Notes under the pieces: model-generated | Told to the model about the DNA's origin: nothing | The model's input: only the letters and a program-made list of their open reading frames with translations | The model's database searches: none | Shown: in pieces, positions 1 through 8,566 of the stretch | Position numbering within the stretch: the stretch's first letter is position 1 | Layout of the letters: every line of letters starts with the position of its first letter | Program-made: the position numbers and the translations under genes | Source: Streptomyces griseochromogenes | GTDB lineage: Bacteria; Actinomycetota; Actinomycetes; Streptomycetales; Streptomycetaceae | Direction of reading: 5' to 3' | Assembly (NCBI RefSeq): GCF_001542625.1 | Contig: NZ_CP016279.1 | Location: 7,192,001 to 7,256,000, forward strand | DNA length: 64,000 bases

Positions 1-79
1 CAGCGAGCTGGGCAGCCATGGGGAGCTGGTCGCGGCGGACGGTGCGTATGCGGCGCTGTGGCGGTCGTGGCACGGGTGA
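1..79 (+). CDS. ABC transporter ATP-binding protein, 3' end only (partial)
   Basis: Reading from base 2, the last 25 codons before TGA at 77-79 encode a tail of the form ELGSHGELVAADGAYAALW followed by RSWHG. The pattern xxGxHxELxAxxGxYAxLWxxW is the usual C-terminus of fused permease-ATPase ABC exporters, just past the H-loop. The rest of the gene lies outside the window, so substrate and partner are unknown. Confidence 0.6.
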   Translation, partial: SELGSHGELVAADGAYAALWRSWHG

Positions 80-577
80 GGGGCGGGGTGAGGGCGGGGT
101 CCCTGGTGAGCGGCGTCGCGCGTGCACGGGTACGCACAGGTGCAGCGCCGGGTCGGGGCGCGCCGACACTCTCGGCCGGGGTGCCGACGCAGCCCTGTGG
201 CACCTGAGCTGCGGGGCCGCTCCGGCGGACGCGGACGGTGTCTGCGGGCCGGCCGGGCGTTGGGGCCGCCCCCGGGCCGCCCCTGCGGCGAGCGCGGGCG
301 AAATCGGGCGCGCGTCCGCGGGCCCCACCCGGTCGGACGATGCCGTGCGGCCCCGTCGCGGGGGCCCGAGCGGGCCCGAGCGGGGGTGTGCGGCCAGAAG
401 CCGGGCCCCGTGCCGTTGCGCGGTGCCGAACAGGGGTGGAAGGCTGGATAGCGGCACCGGTTCGGGGAGCGCCCGGGAACCCGTCGGCTCCCGCCGCGTG
501 AGACCCGTGCCGAGCGTGCCGACGGCGCGCTGCCCCTCGCGGGGGTAGGAAGCCGTCCTCACCACCTGGAGGTACCC
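80..577. other. Intergenic region, no gene recognised
   Basis: About 500 very GC-rich bases between the ABC gene stop and the DUF5709 start. Open frames exist on both strands but have biased compositions (Arg/Ala/Gly/Pro) typical of non-coding GC-rich DNA. The only structure noticed is a tandem 10-bp repeat GGGCCCGAGC at 362-381. The DUF5709 promoter presumably lies here but cannot be picked out by eye. Confidence 0.5.
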
Positions 578-1048
578 GTGGACAGCGCCGATGGATGGGG
601 GGATGACGTCTACCAGCCCGATGCCTCGGAGATCCGGGAGGACTCGGGCGTGCTCGACGTCGAGGACACCCTGGACTTCGACGGCGTCGACGACCCTCTC
701 GACCGGGGCTGGTCCCCTCCCGAGCGGCCGTGGGCGGTGGAGCACACCGGCGTGACGGCGAGCGAACGCCTGACCGGGGAGACGCTGGACCAGCGGCTCG
801 CCGAAGAGCTGCCCGATGCCCCGGCGCCCGACGGCGACGGCATCGGCGACTGCGAGGGCACCGACGGGGAAGTCCTGGACAACGAGGTCGGCCATCTCCG
901 CTCCGGCCGCCTGGTCGCGCCGGACGAGGGCGCGCACGAAGACGAGGAGAGCGCGCTCGTCGCCACGGACGTCGGCATCGACGGCGCCGCCGCCTCCGCC
1001 GAGGAGGCCGCGATGCACATCGTCGACGAGGACACCCTCTCCGGCTGA
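578..1048 (+). CDS. DUF5709 family protein
   Basis: A 156-residue, very acidic, soluble protein of unknown function with no membrane segment or signal peptide. The N-terminal third carries the motif VYQPDASEI, then LDVEDTLD, DPLDRGWSPPERPW and ETLDQRLAEE, the conserved blocks of the actinobacterial DUF5709 family; the rest is Asp/Glu-rich. The GTG start at 578 is chosen because GGAGG sits eight bases upstream. It ends 45 bp before the L31 gene in the same direction, so the two may be co-transcribed. No catalytic residues are apparent. Confidence 0.85.
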   Translation: MDSADGWGDDVYQPDASEIREDSGVLDVEDTLDFDGVDDPLDRGWSPPERPWAVEHTGVTASERLTGETLDQRLAEELPDAPAPDGDGIGDCEGTDGEVLDNEVGHLRSGRLVAPDEGAHEDEESALVATDVGIDGAAASAEEAAMHIVDEDTLSG

Positions 1049-1093
1049 CCACCCGGACGCCCCCTGCCCGACCGCCCCGTGTGAGGAGCCGTG

Positions 1094-1357
1094 ATGCAGC
1101 AGGACCAGCACCCCGACTACCACCCGGTGGTCTTCCGTGACCGCGCCGCCGGCTACGCCTTCCTCACCCGGTCCACCGCGAGCAGCGAGCAGACCATCGA
1201 ATGGGACGACGGCCAGACCTACCCGGTGATCGACGTGGAGATCTCCTCCGAGAGCCACCCCTTCTACACGGGCAAGGCCCGCACGGTGGACACCGAGGGT
1301 CGCATCGCCCGGTTCGAGCGCCGGTACGGCGAAGCGGAGTCGGGCGAGGCCACCTGA
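1094..1357 (+). CDS. rpmE2: 50S ribosomal protein L31 type B (zinc-independent)
   Basis: An 87-residue large-subunit ribosomal protein of the type B (YkgM/RpmE2) class. The motifs [17 protein letters not shown] and [10 protein letters not shown] are typical. It has no cysteines, so it cannot bind the zinc ion held by the CXXC-containing L31 form. Such C-minus paralogues in Streptomyces and Bacillus usually replace the zinc form when zinc is scarce, under Zur. No clear Zur-type palindrome was seen in the 45-bp upstream gap, so regulation may act from upstream of the DUF5709 gene. The ATG at 1094 follows GAGGAG; an adjacent GTG at 1091 is in frame. Confidence 0.93.
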   Translation: MQQDQHPDYHPVVFRDRAAGYAFLTRSTASSEQTIEWDDGQTYPVIDVEISSESHPFYTGKARTVDTEGRIARFERRYGEAESGEAT

Positions 1358-1371
1358 GCGGGAGCGGTACG

Positions 1372-2166
1372 TCAGATCACATTGAGGGCGGCCGCGCAGC
1401 CCACTCCCCCGAGCAGCATGAACACGGGCATCAGCACCTTCAGCTCGACCCAGCTGCCCGCCCGGAACCGCAGCGCCTTCGGCGGGCCCAGGGGGTACCA
1501 GCGCTTGCGGCCCACCGGGATGGGCCACAGGATCGGGCAGCCGGACACCGTCAGCGCGTCCCCGATGTCGTGCACCAGCGCGCCCAGCACGACCGGCAGA
1601 CCCAGCCAGAGATACTCCTGCCCGGGCGCGGTGAACAGCCAGTTCGAGCCGTTGCCCGGCTTGTCCAGGATGCCCGCGAGGATCCACGCGCTGGTCCCTG
1701 CCAGCAGCCAGACCAGGACGTCGGCGCTGGAGCCGCGCGTCGCCCGCCACAGCAGGCCCTCGATGGCCAGCACCACGTGCGCGAACAGGATCGCCAGCAC
1801 CGCCCAGCGGCCCCCGGTGATCGCCGCCGCCGAGCAGCCGCCACCGATCAGGACTGCCCACAACCAGGTGTGCGTCAGCGTGCGGTGCCCCCCGGAACGG
1901 CGCGGGTCCCCCGGCTTCCTCGTCGACTTGTAGACGGCGTAGGACAGCTTGTCGACGATCTCGCAGAGCCAGTGCGACAACGGCCCGAAGGCGCGCGAGA
2001 TGGTCGCCGCCTTGTGGTCGAGGTCGGGGGCGAGCGCCGCGCCGGCGCAGATCAGGGCTCCGACCAGGACGACCGGCCAGGGCATGGGATGCCCGGCAGC
2101 GGCGGCGGCCGCTCCGACACCGAGCCAGGCGGCGGCTCCCGACAGTGAGTGTGCTGGTCCCATCAT
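1372..2166 (-). CDS. Membrane-bound metal-dependent hydrolase (YdjM/DUF457-type)
   Basis: A 264-residue polytopic membrane protein. Near the N-terminus is GPAHSLSGAAAW, then a hydrophobic stretch and PDLDHKAATIS, then GGHRTLTHTW, further membrane segments and a late VHDIGDALT. The His/Asp set (HS, DLDH, HRTLTH, HD) is the signature of the DUF457/YdjM inner-membrane hydrolase family, whose physiological substrate is not established. The start is one of two adjacent ATGs (2164-2166 or 2161-2163) behind a GGGGAA site; an upstream extension would be unrelated to the family. It converges with the L31 gene and is divergent from the helicase. Confidence 0.85.
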   Translation of the reverse strand: MMGPAHSLSGAAAWLGVGAAAAAAGHPMPWPVVLVGALICAGAALAPDLDHKAATISRAFGPLSHWLCEIVDKLSYAVYKSTRKPGDPRRSGGHRTLTHTWLWAVLIGGGCSAAAITGGRWAVLAILFAHVVLAIEGLLWRATRGSSADVLVWLLAGTSAWILAGILDKPGNGSNWLFTAPGQEYLWLGLPVVLGALVHDIGDALTVSGCPILWPIPVGRKRWYPLGPPKALRFRAGSWVELKVLMPVFMLLGGVGCAAALNVI

Positions 2167-2311
2167 GGCCGTTCCCCGCCCTATTCCTCGTGTGCCGCTG
2201 TCCAGTTGACCGGGTGCGTTGACGCTCCGTCGGCGCCACAGCGTAGCTGCAGTGATCATCGCATCCGCAGCCGATTCCCCCATCGGCCGGTGGGCCAGGC
2301 AAGATGGGGAC

Positions 2312-4825
2312 GTGACCCTCATCGATCAGCTGCCGCCGACCGCCGACCCCGACGCCCTCTACGAAGCCTTCGAGTCGTGGGCGCAGGAGCGCGGCCTCAC
2401 CCTCTATCCCCACCAGGAGGAGGCGCTGATCGAGGTGGTCTCCGGGGCGAACGTGATCGTCTCGACGCCCACCGGCTCCGGCAAGAGCATGATCGCCGCG
2501 GGTGCGCACTTCGCCGCGCTGGCCCGGGACGAGGTCACGTTCTACACGGCACCGATCAAGGCGCTGGTGTCGGAGAAGTTCTTCGAACTGTGCAAGCTCT
2601 TCGGCACCGAGAACGTCGGCATGCTCACCGGCGACGCGTCCGTGAACGCCGACGCGCCCGTGATCTGCTGTACGGCCGAGGTGCTGGCCTCGATCGCGCT
2701 GCGCGACGGCAAGAACGCGGATGTCGGCCAGGTCGTCATGGACGAGTTCCATTTCTACGCGGAGGGCGACCGCGGCTGGGCCTGGCAGATCCCGCTGCTG
2801 GAACTCCCACAGGCGCAGTTCATCCTGATGTCGGCCACTTTGGGTGATGTCTCCTTCTTCGAGAAGGACCTCACCCGCCGGACCGGCCGTCCCACCTCGG
2901 TCGTCCGCTCCGCGACCCGACCGGTGCCCCTCTCCTACGAGTACCAGCTGACCCCGCTCACCGAGACGCTCACCGAGCTGCTGGCGAACCGGCAGGCCCC
3001 CGTGTACATCGTGCACTTCACCCAGGCACAGGCCGTGGAGCGGGCTCAGGCCCTCATGAGCATCAACATGTGCTCGCGCGAGGAGAAGGACCAGATCGCC
3101 GAGCTGATCGGCAACTTCCGCTTCACCACCAAGTTCGGCCGCAACCTCTCCCGCTACGTCCGTCACGGCATCGGCGTGCACCACGCCGGCATGCTGCCCA
3201 AGTACCGGCGCCTGGTGGAGAAGCTCGCCCAGGCCGGACTGCTGAAGGTCATCTGTGGCACGGACACGCTCGGCGTGGGCGTCAACGTGCCCATCCGGAC
3301 GGTGCTGTTCACCGCCCTGACCAAGTACGACGGCAGCCGGGTGCGCACGCTGCGGGCCCGGGAGTTCCACCAGATCGCGGGCCGGGCGGGCCGGGCGGGC
3401 TTCGACACGGCGGGGCTGGTCGTCGCGCAGGCGCCCGAGCACGTCATCGAGAACGAGAAGGCTCTCGCGAAGGCGGGCGACGATCCGAAGAAGCGCCGCA
3501 AAGTGGTGCGCAAGAAGGCACCGGAAGGCTTCGTCGGCTGGACGGAGAACACCTTCGAGAAGCTGATCGCCTCCGAACCCGAGCCGCTGACCTCCCGGTT
3601 CCGGGTGACGCACACGATGCTGCTGTCGGTGATCGCCCGCCCCGGCAACGCCTTCGAGGCGATGCGCCACCTCCTGGAGGACAACCACGAGCCGCGCAGG
3701 CAGCAGCTCAGGCACATCCGGCGCGCGATCGCGATCTACCGCTCGCTGCTGGACGGCGGCATCGTGGAGAAGCTCGATCAGCCGGACGCCGAGGGCCGCA
3801 TCGTCCGCCTGACGGTCGACCTCCAGCAGGACTTCGCGCTCAACCAGCCGCTGTCCACGTTCGCGCTCGCCTCGTTCGAGCTCCTCGACCCGGAGTCGCC
3901 GTCCTACGCCCTCGACATGGTGTCCGTGGTCGAGTCCACGCTGGACGACCCGCGGCAGATCCTCGTGGCGCAGCAGAACAAGGCGCGCGGCGAGGCCGTG
4001 GCCGCGATGAAGGCCGACGGGGTCGAGTACGAGGAGCGCATGGAGCGCCTCCAGGACGTCACGTACCCGAAGCCGCTGGAGGAGCTGCTCTTCCACGCGT
4101 ACAACACCTACCGCAAGAGCCACCCCTGGGTCGGCGACCACCCGCTGTCGCCGAAGTCGGTCATCCGGGACATGTACGAACGGGCGCTGTCCTTCACGGA
4201 GCTGGTGTCCTTCTACGAGCTGGCCCGCACCGAGGGCATCGTGCTGCGCTACCTCGCCGGCGCCTACAAAACCCTGGACCACACCATCCCGGACGACCTG
4301 AAGTCCGAGGACCTGCAGGATCTGATCGAGTGGCTCGGCGAGATGGTCCGCCAGGTCGACTCCAGCCTGCTGGACGAATGGGAGCAGCTGGCCAACCCGG
4401 AGGAGATGACCGCCGAGGAGGCCCAGGAGAAGGCCGACGAGGTCAAGCCCGTCACCGCCAACGCCCGCGCCTTCCGGGTGCTGGTCCGCAACGCCCTCTT
4501 CCGCCGCGTCGAACTGGCCGCCCTCGACCAGGTCGAGGAACTGGGCGAGATGGACGCCGAAGCCGGCTGGGACGCCGAGGCGTGGGGCGACGCGATGGAC
4601 AAGTACTGGGACGAGTACGACGACCTCGGCACCGGCCCCGACGCCCGCGGCCCCAAGCTGCTGGTGATCAAGGAGGAGCCGGAGAACGGCCTCTGGCGTG
4701 TCCGCCAGATCTTCGACGATCCGAGCGATGACCACGACTGGGGCATCAGCGCGGAGATCGACCTTGCGGCCTCCGACGCCGAGGGCCGTGCGGTCGTCCG
4801 CGTCACCGATGTCGGCCAGCTGTGA
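2312..4825 (+). CDS. DEAD/DEAH-box RNA helicase with C-terminal DUF3516
   Basis: An 837-residue superfamily 2 helicase. Motif I STPTGSGKS lies near residue 55, the DExH motif appears as DEFH near 142, motif III SAT near 178, and motif VI QIAGRAGRAG near 355. The roughly 450-residue C-terminal part is the all-helical DUF3516 region that accompanies this helicase in actinobacteria, implying a Ski2/HelY-like RNA remodelling role; the exact substrate is unknown. The GTG at 2312 is preferred over an in-frame ATG at 2219 because a GGGGA site precedes it and the upstream residues are not conserved-looking. TesB follows after 19 bp. Confidence 0.9.
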   Translation: MTLIDQLPPTADPDALYEAFESWAQERGLTLYPHQEEALIEVVSGANVIVSTPTGSGKSMIAAGAHFAALARDEVTFYTAPIKALVSEKFFELCKLFGTENVGMLTGDASVNADAPVICCTAEVLASIALRDGKNADVGQVVMDEFHFYAEGDRGWAWQIPLLELPQAQFILMSATLGDVSFFEKDLTRRTGRPTSVVRSATRPVPLSYEYQLTPLTETLTELLANRQAPVYIVHFTQAQAVERAQALMSINMCSREEKDQIAELIGNFRFTTKFGRNLSRYVRHGIGVHHAGMLPKYRRLVEKLAQAGLLKVICGTDTLGVGVNVPIRTVLFTALTKYDGSRVRTLRAREFHQIAGRAGRAGFDTAGLVVAQAPEHVIENEKALAKAGDDPKKRRKVVRKKAPEGFVGWTENTFEKLIASEPEPLTSRFRVTHTMLLSVIARPGNAFEAMRHLLEDNHEPRRQQLRHIRRAIAIYRSLLDGGIVEKLDQPDAEGRIVRLTVDLQQDFALNQPLSTFALASFELLDPESPSYALDMVSVVESTLDDPRQILVAQQNKARGEAVAAMKADGVEYEERMERLQDVTYPKPLEELLFHAYNTYRKSHPWVGDHPLSPKSVIRDMYERALSFTELVSFYELARTEGIVLRYLAGAYKTLDHTIPDDLKSEDLQDLIEWLGEMVRQVDSSLLDEWEQLANPEEMTAEEAQEKADEVKPVTANARAFRVLVRNALFRRVELAALDQVEELGEMDAEAGWDAEAWGDAMDKYWDEYDDLGTGPDARGPKLLVIKEEPENGLWRVRQIFDDPSDDHDWGISAEIDLAASDAEGRAVVRVTDVGQL

Positions 4826-4844
4826 CCACAGGAGAATCCCGCCC

Positions 4845-5714
4845 ATGACGAACCCGGCCGAGAGACTGGTCGACCTCCTCGACCTGGAGCAGATCGAGGT
4901 CAACATATTCCGTGGCCGAAGCCCGCAGGAGTCCCTGCAGCGGGTCTTCGGCGGCCAGGTGGCGGGCCAGGCCCTGGTCGCCGCCGGACGCACCACGGAA
5001 GGCGACCGCCCCGTGCACTCGCTGCACGCGTACTTCCTGCGTCCGGGCCGGCCGGGTGTGCCCATCGTGTACCAGGTCGAGCGGGTCCGCGACGGGCGGT
5101 CGTTCACGACGCGCCGGGTCACGGCCGTGCAGCAGGGCCGCACGATCTTCAATCTGACCGCCTCCTTTCACAAGCCCGAGGAAGGATCTTTCGAGCACCA
5201 GCTGCCGCCGGCCCGCGAGGTGCCGCACCCGGAGTCCCTGCCGACGGTGGCCGAGGAGATCCGCGAGCATCTGGGCGCGCTGCCGGAGCAGTTGGAGCGG
5301 ATGGCGCGCCGCCAGCCCTTCGACATCCGTTACGTCGACCGGCTGCGCTGGCACGCCGAGGAGATCGACGGCGCCGAGCCGCGCAGCGCCGTGTGGATGC
5401 GCGCGGTCGGCCCGCTCGGGGACGACCCGCTGGTGCACACCTGCGCACTGACCTACGCCAGTGACATGACCCTCCTGGACGCGGTCCGCATCCCGGTCGA
5501 ACCCCTGTGGGGTCCTCGGAACTTCGACCTGGCCTCGCTGGACCACGCCATGTGGTTCCACCGGCCGTTCCGCGCGGACGAGTGGTTCCTGTACGACCAG
5601 GAGTCACCGATCGCGGTGGGCGGCCGGGGCCTTGCCCGGGGCCGCATCTACAACCTCGAAGGGCAACTGATCGTGTCCGTGGTACAGGAGGGGCTGTTCC
5701 GCAAGCTGGGCTGA
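4845..5714 (+). CDS. tesB: Acyl-CoA thioesterase II
   Basis: A 289-residue TesB-family thioesterase that hydrolyses medium and long acyl-CoAs to free acid and CoA. It has two hot-dog domains: the first carries GGQVAGQALVAA and LHAYFLRPG, the second DHAMWFHRPF and the closing GLFRKLG typical of the family. The length matches E. coli TesB (about 286). The ATG at 4845 is preceded by AGGAGAA; an in-frame upstream start inside the helicase gene is rejected. It is 19 bp behind the helicase, a likely operon with no obvious functional link. Confidence 0.93.
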   Translation: MTNPAERLVDLLDLEQIEVNIFRGRSPQESLQRVFGGQVAGQALVAAGRTTEGDRPVHSLHAYFLRPGRPGVPIVYQVERVRDGRSFTTRRVTAVQQGRTIFNLTASFHKPEEGSFEHQLPPAREVPHPESLPTVAEEIREHLGALPEQLERMARRQPFDIRYVDRLRWHAEEIDGAEPRSAVWMRAVGPLGDDPLVHTCALTYASDMTLLDAVRIPVEPLWGPRNFDLASLDHAMWFHRPFRADEWFLYDQESPIAVGGRGLARGRIYNLEGQLIVSVVQEGLFRKLG

Positions 5715-5815
5715 ACTGCGGTTTCACCGATCGTCGACGTTCTTGCCGAGAACGAAGCAGGGGTCGTGGTCCGAGGCGCACCCCACCGCGTCTCGTCGCG
5801 TTTCGTTGCACCCCA

Positions 5816-5968
5816 CTACGTGTCCATCAGGATCGCCACGCTGTGGCCCGCCGTCTCAGCCACCTCCGCGGCGGGTACACCAGAGTTCAGCCACAGGGAG
5901 ACCGCGGCATGACGCAGGTCGTACGGCCTCCTCGCAAGGAGCCGGGTCGGCAACGATCTTGCGAAGAA
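5816..5968 (-). pseudogene. Tyrosine integrase, C-terminal remnant
   Basis: On the minus strand this reads RRPYDLRHAAVSLWLNSG, then VPAAEVAETAGHS and VAILMDT followed by TAG at 5816-5818. This is the Box II region of actinobacterial phage/AICE integrases: the catalytic Arg of DLRH and the GHS His are present, but the stop falls exactly where the nucleophilic Tyr (normally a TAC/TAT after L-x-x-x) would be. Only about 50 codons remain; no N-terminal domain, excisionase or tRNA is nearby. It marks an old integrated element that has been almost wholly deleted. Confidence 0.8.
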
Positions 5969-6144
5969 CCTCGCCTCGCGCCTCCTTTACCTGAACGGAA
6001 ATCATTTACACTCACTTCTCGATAAATTTCGATCGCCCCGGCCAGCGGCCCGGAAAATTGCCGGGTGCCAGCCACCTGAAGGCGTCGAAATTTGACCAGT
6101 CGATCAGTTGAACGGTTTGGCCAAATCCCTCGGAAGCCCCGGGT

Positions 6145-6396
6145 AAATGGTCACGAGATTACCCGCATCCCATCCCTGCCCTGTTCACACGGCACCTGTC
6201 CCACTGGCCGACGGAACTGCGCGCCAAGATCAGTGACCCCACGCGGGCCGCGCACGTCTTCTCCGCGCTCCTCCAGGCGGAGATCGTGGACACCGCCCTG
6301 CTCGGCGGACCGGCCCCCGACCCGGACGCCATCCGCATCCGCTCCCAGGAAGCCGCGAACGACCTGCTTGCACTCGCCGAGGCCGGACGGCTGTAA
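6145..6396 (+). pseudogene. Unidentified gene 3' fragment
   Basis: The frame ending in TAA at 6394-6396 reads like real protein, for example LSHWPTELRAKISDPTRAAH, then VFSALLQAEIVDTALLGG and EAANDLLALAEAGRL. It has no ATG, GTG or TTG start with a ribosome site, so it looks like the 3' part of a lost gene. The family was not recognised. It lies beside the integrase remnant and may be cargo of the same vanished element. Confidence 0.4.
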
Positions 6397-6509
6397 TCGA
6401 CGTTCGCCCTCGGCCGTCGGCCCTACTTGCCGCAAGACGGGTCCGCAGCGCTCAATGGCTGCTCGCCTCGGTCGTCCAGGAAGGTCTGTTCAGGGCCCTG
6501 TAGCGGGGG

Positions 6510-7502
6510 TCAGACCTCTGCGGGCCGGGGCCTTCTGCGGTGCAGCCACGCACGCAGTCCGCGGGCCGGCCGCGTCGCCCCCGGCTCGCCCTTGTGATCC
6601 CGAGGCGGAGGCGGCGAGGCCGGCCGAGCAGCCGCAACGGCGTGCCGTGCGGCCGTCGGCGGCACGGGGTGCGCGTGGTGCGCTGCGGGTCGCCGGGCGG
6701 GCGCCGTGTGCCGGGCCGCCGGGCGTGGGGCCGGCGAGTGGTCGCGTGCCTCCTGTACCGCGTGCGCCAGTTCGCTGCGCAGCCAGTCGGCCTCGTCGGA
6801 GTCATGTGCCGTCATGAGGTGCTCGGCGAGGTGCGCGGAGGGCGAGCCCGGGGCGCCGTGGTCGGACGGAGCGGACCGGAAGCGGTTCAGCTGCGCACGC
6901 TCGTAGGGATCCTTGACGACGTCCGCGATCTCCACGGGTGCGAGCAGGACGGCCACGGCCCCGGCCCTCGCCCAAGGACCCTCGGCCTCGCGCAGCAGGA
7001 ATCCCAGGTGCCGTCCACGCCAGTTGCGGGCCCGCAGGTCCACCCCGGCCGCCAGCTGCCCCCTCAGGGTCTCGGGCGTACGCCCCTTCAGCAGATGCGC
7101 GTTCTCGGCGCAGGCCGCGAACTGCCGTAGTTCCTCTGCCAGATAGAGCCAGACCACGGCGCGGTAGCGGTTCAGGTAGAGGCGCACCGGCACCAGCAGT
7201 CCGAGACGGGCGAGCCGGGTGAACCTGCCCGCGGGGATCCCCATCAGCGCGGCGCCCTCCGCCGTACCGACGACCCGCACGCGTTCGCGGAGCGTCTCGG
7301 GAAAACCGTCCTGCGCGCGCAGCCGGTCGATCTCCGCCCGCTCGACCCTGCGGCCCCCGCCTCCGCCCTCGTCGGGCACGGTGCGGATGCGGCCGAGACG
7401 GACGGCGAGGGTGAACTCGTTTCGCCTGAGCCCCAGTTCACGGGCCGCGCGGCTCGGCGCGCAGGTGGCGGGGCGGGGTGGGACGAAGGTGCTTCCCGAC
7501 AT
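6510..7502 (-). CDS. DUF6397 family protein (putative DNA-binding)
   Basis: A 330-residue Streptomyces-type protein of unknown role. Residues about 12-45 (SRAARELGLRRNEFTLAV then RLGRIRTV) look like a helix-turn-helix with a wing, followed by AALMGIPAGRFTRLARLGLL, a second HTH-like segment. The middle is conserved-looking and helical; the last 100 residues are Pro/Ala/His/Arg-rich and probably disordered. The ATG at 7502 is used because GGGGGAG lies just upstream; an in-frame extension to 7577 lacks this. The assignment to DUF6397 is from memory of family motifs. A perfect DnaA-box-like 9-mer (TTATCCACA on the minus strand) lies upstream at 7593-7601. Confidence 0.7.
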   Translation of the reverse strand: MSGSTFVPPRPATCAPSRAARELGLRRNEFTLAVRLGRIRTVPDEGGGGGRRVERAEIDRLRAQDGFPETLRERVRVVGTAEGAALMGIPAGRFTRLARLGLLVPVRLYLNRYRAVVWLYLAEELRQFAACAENAHLLKGRTPETLRGQLAAGVDLRARNWRGRHLGFLLREAEGPWARAGAVAVLLAPVEIADVVKDPYERAQLNRFRSAPSDHGAPGSPSAHLAEHLMTAHDSDEADWLRSELAHAVQEARDHSPAPRPAARHTAPARRPAAHHAHPVPPTAARHAVAAARPASPPPPRDHKGEPGATRPARGLRAWLHRRRPRPAEV

Positions 7503-7628
7503 GGTCGTACTCCCCCGTGGAGTCGGTGGCGCACGCCGTGTGCGTTCGCCGTGCACACACCGTAGCCGGTTCGGCACGCGTCGTGGCGAGCCTGTGGATA
7601 ACCCCGCGGAGCGCGACGAACACGCAGG

Positions 7629-8042
7629 TCAGAGGTCCTTCAGGGGTGCACGTTCGGGTTGCCGGGCGTCCACGCCGAGATGTTCTCCGACCCGGTTGAC
7701 GAGCAGGGTCATCTCGTAGGCGATCTGCCCGATGTCGGCCTCCGCCCCGCTGAGCACGCACAGGCAGCTACCGGTACCGGCGGCGGTCACGAACAGTACG
7801 GCGTCGTCGTACTCGATCATGGTCTGACGCACCCTGCCCGCGCCGAAGTGGCGTCCCGAACCCTTCGCCAGGCTGTGCAACCCGGAAGCGACGGCGGCCA
7901 GATGCTCGGCGTCCTCGCGGCGAAGGCCTGTGCTTGCTCCGGTGACCAGCCCGTCGTTGGACAGGACCAGCGCGTGCCGTACGTGGTCCACCCGCTCGGT
8001 CAGATCGTCCAGGAGCCACCCGAGTCCCTGGTTGTGCCCCAT
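7629..8042 (-). CDS. Roadblock/LC7 domain protein (extra CvnB-like)
   Basis: A 137-residue single-domain Roadblock/LC7 protein of the MglB/CvnB type, which act as dimeric regulators (GAPs or scaffolds) of small GTPases. Motifs WLLDDLTERV, HALVLSNDGL, STGLRREDAEHLAAVASGLH and GRHFGAGRVRQTM are shared almost line for line with the conservon CvnB at 9797-10234 (about two thirds identical by eye). The start at 8042 follows a GGGGAGAC site. It lies about 0.5 kb beyond cvnD, on the same strand but separated from it by the opposite-strand PPOX gene, so it is a dispersed paralogue rather than part of the core conservon. Confidence 0.9.
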   Translation of the reverse strand: MGHNQGLGWLLDDLTERVDHVRHALVLSNDGLVTGASTGLRREDAEHLAAVASGLHSLAKGSGRHFGAGRVRQTMIEYDDAVLFVTAAGTGSCLCVLSGAEADIGQIAYEMTLLVNRVGEHLGVDARQPERAPLKDL

Positions 8043-8134
8043 GTTCCGTCTCCCCGTGTGACGTCTCCCCCTGGCTGGAGGATCTGCCCGCCAGCCTTCC
8101 CCACGACCGCCGTCCGGGCAAGCAGGATGGGCGT

Positions 8135-8563
8135 ATGGCACAGAAGATGACCGATGAGGAATGGCGGGCGTTCGTCTCTTACGGCACCCGGACCGGCAAA
8201 TTGTCCACCGTCAACGCCGATGGGAGCCCGCATGTCGCCCCGATCTGGTTCCTGTTGGACGGGGACGACGTGGTGTTCAACACCGGCAAGGAGACCGTGA
8301 AGGGGCGCAATCTCGCCCGTGACGGACGGATCGCCCTGTGTGTGGACGACGACCGGCCGCCGTTCCACTTCGCGGTGCTGAACGGGCACGCCCGGCTGTC
8401 GGAGGAGCTGGACGAGGTGCGTCTTTGGGCCACCCGCATCGCCGCCCGGTACATGGGCGAGGAGCGCGCCGAGGAGTTCGGCGCCCGCAACGGCGTCCCG
8501 GGCGAGCTGCTGGTGAGGGCCACCGTGGACAAGGTGGTGGCGCTGAAGGACCTGACCGGCTGA
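8135..8563 (+). CDS. PPOX-class F420/FMN-dependent oxidoreductase
   Basis: A 142-residue split-beta-barrel flavin/deazaflavin protein of the pyridoxamine-phosphate-oxidase-like superfamily. Motifs GKLSTVNADGSPHVAPIWF, VVFNTGKETVKGRNL and RIALCVDDDRPPF are characteristic of the actinobacterial F420-binding subgroup (TIGR03618/TIGR03666-like). The substrate is unknown. It starts 92 bp from the divergent Roadblock gene and stops three bases before the convergent cvnD stop. Confidence 0.87.
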   Translation: MAQKMTDEEWRAFVSYGTRTGKLSTVNADGSPHVAPIWFLLDGDDVVFNTGKETVKGRNLARDGRIALCVDDDRPPFHFAVLNGHARLSEELDEVRLWATRIAARYMGEERAEEFGARNGVPGELLVRATVDKVVALKDLTG

Positions 8564-8566
8564 GAC

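Noticed and set aside
1049..1093. Zur box upstream of rpmE2
   Set aside because: No AT-rich palindrome of the Zur type is visible in the 45-bp gap.
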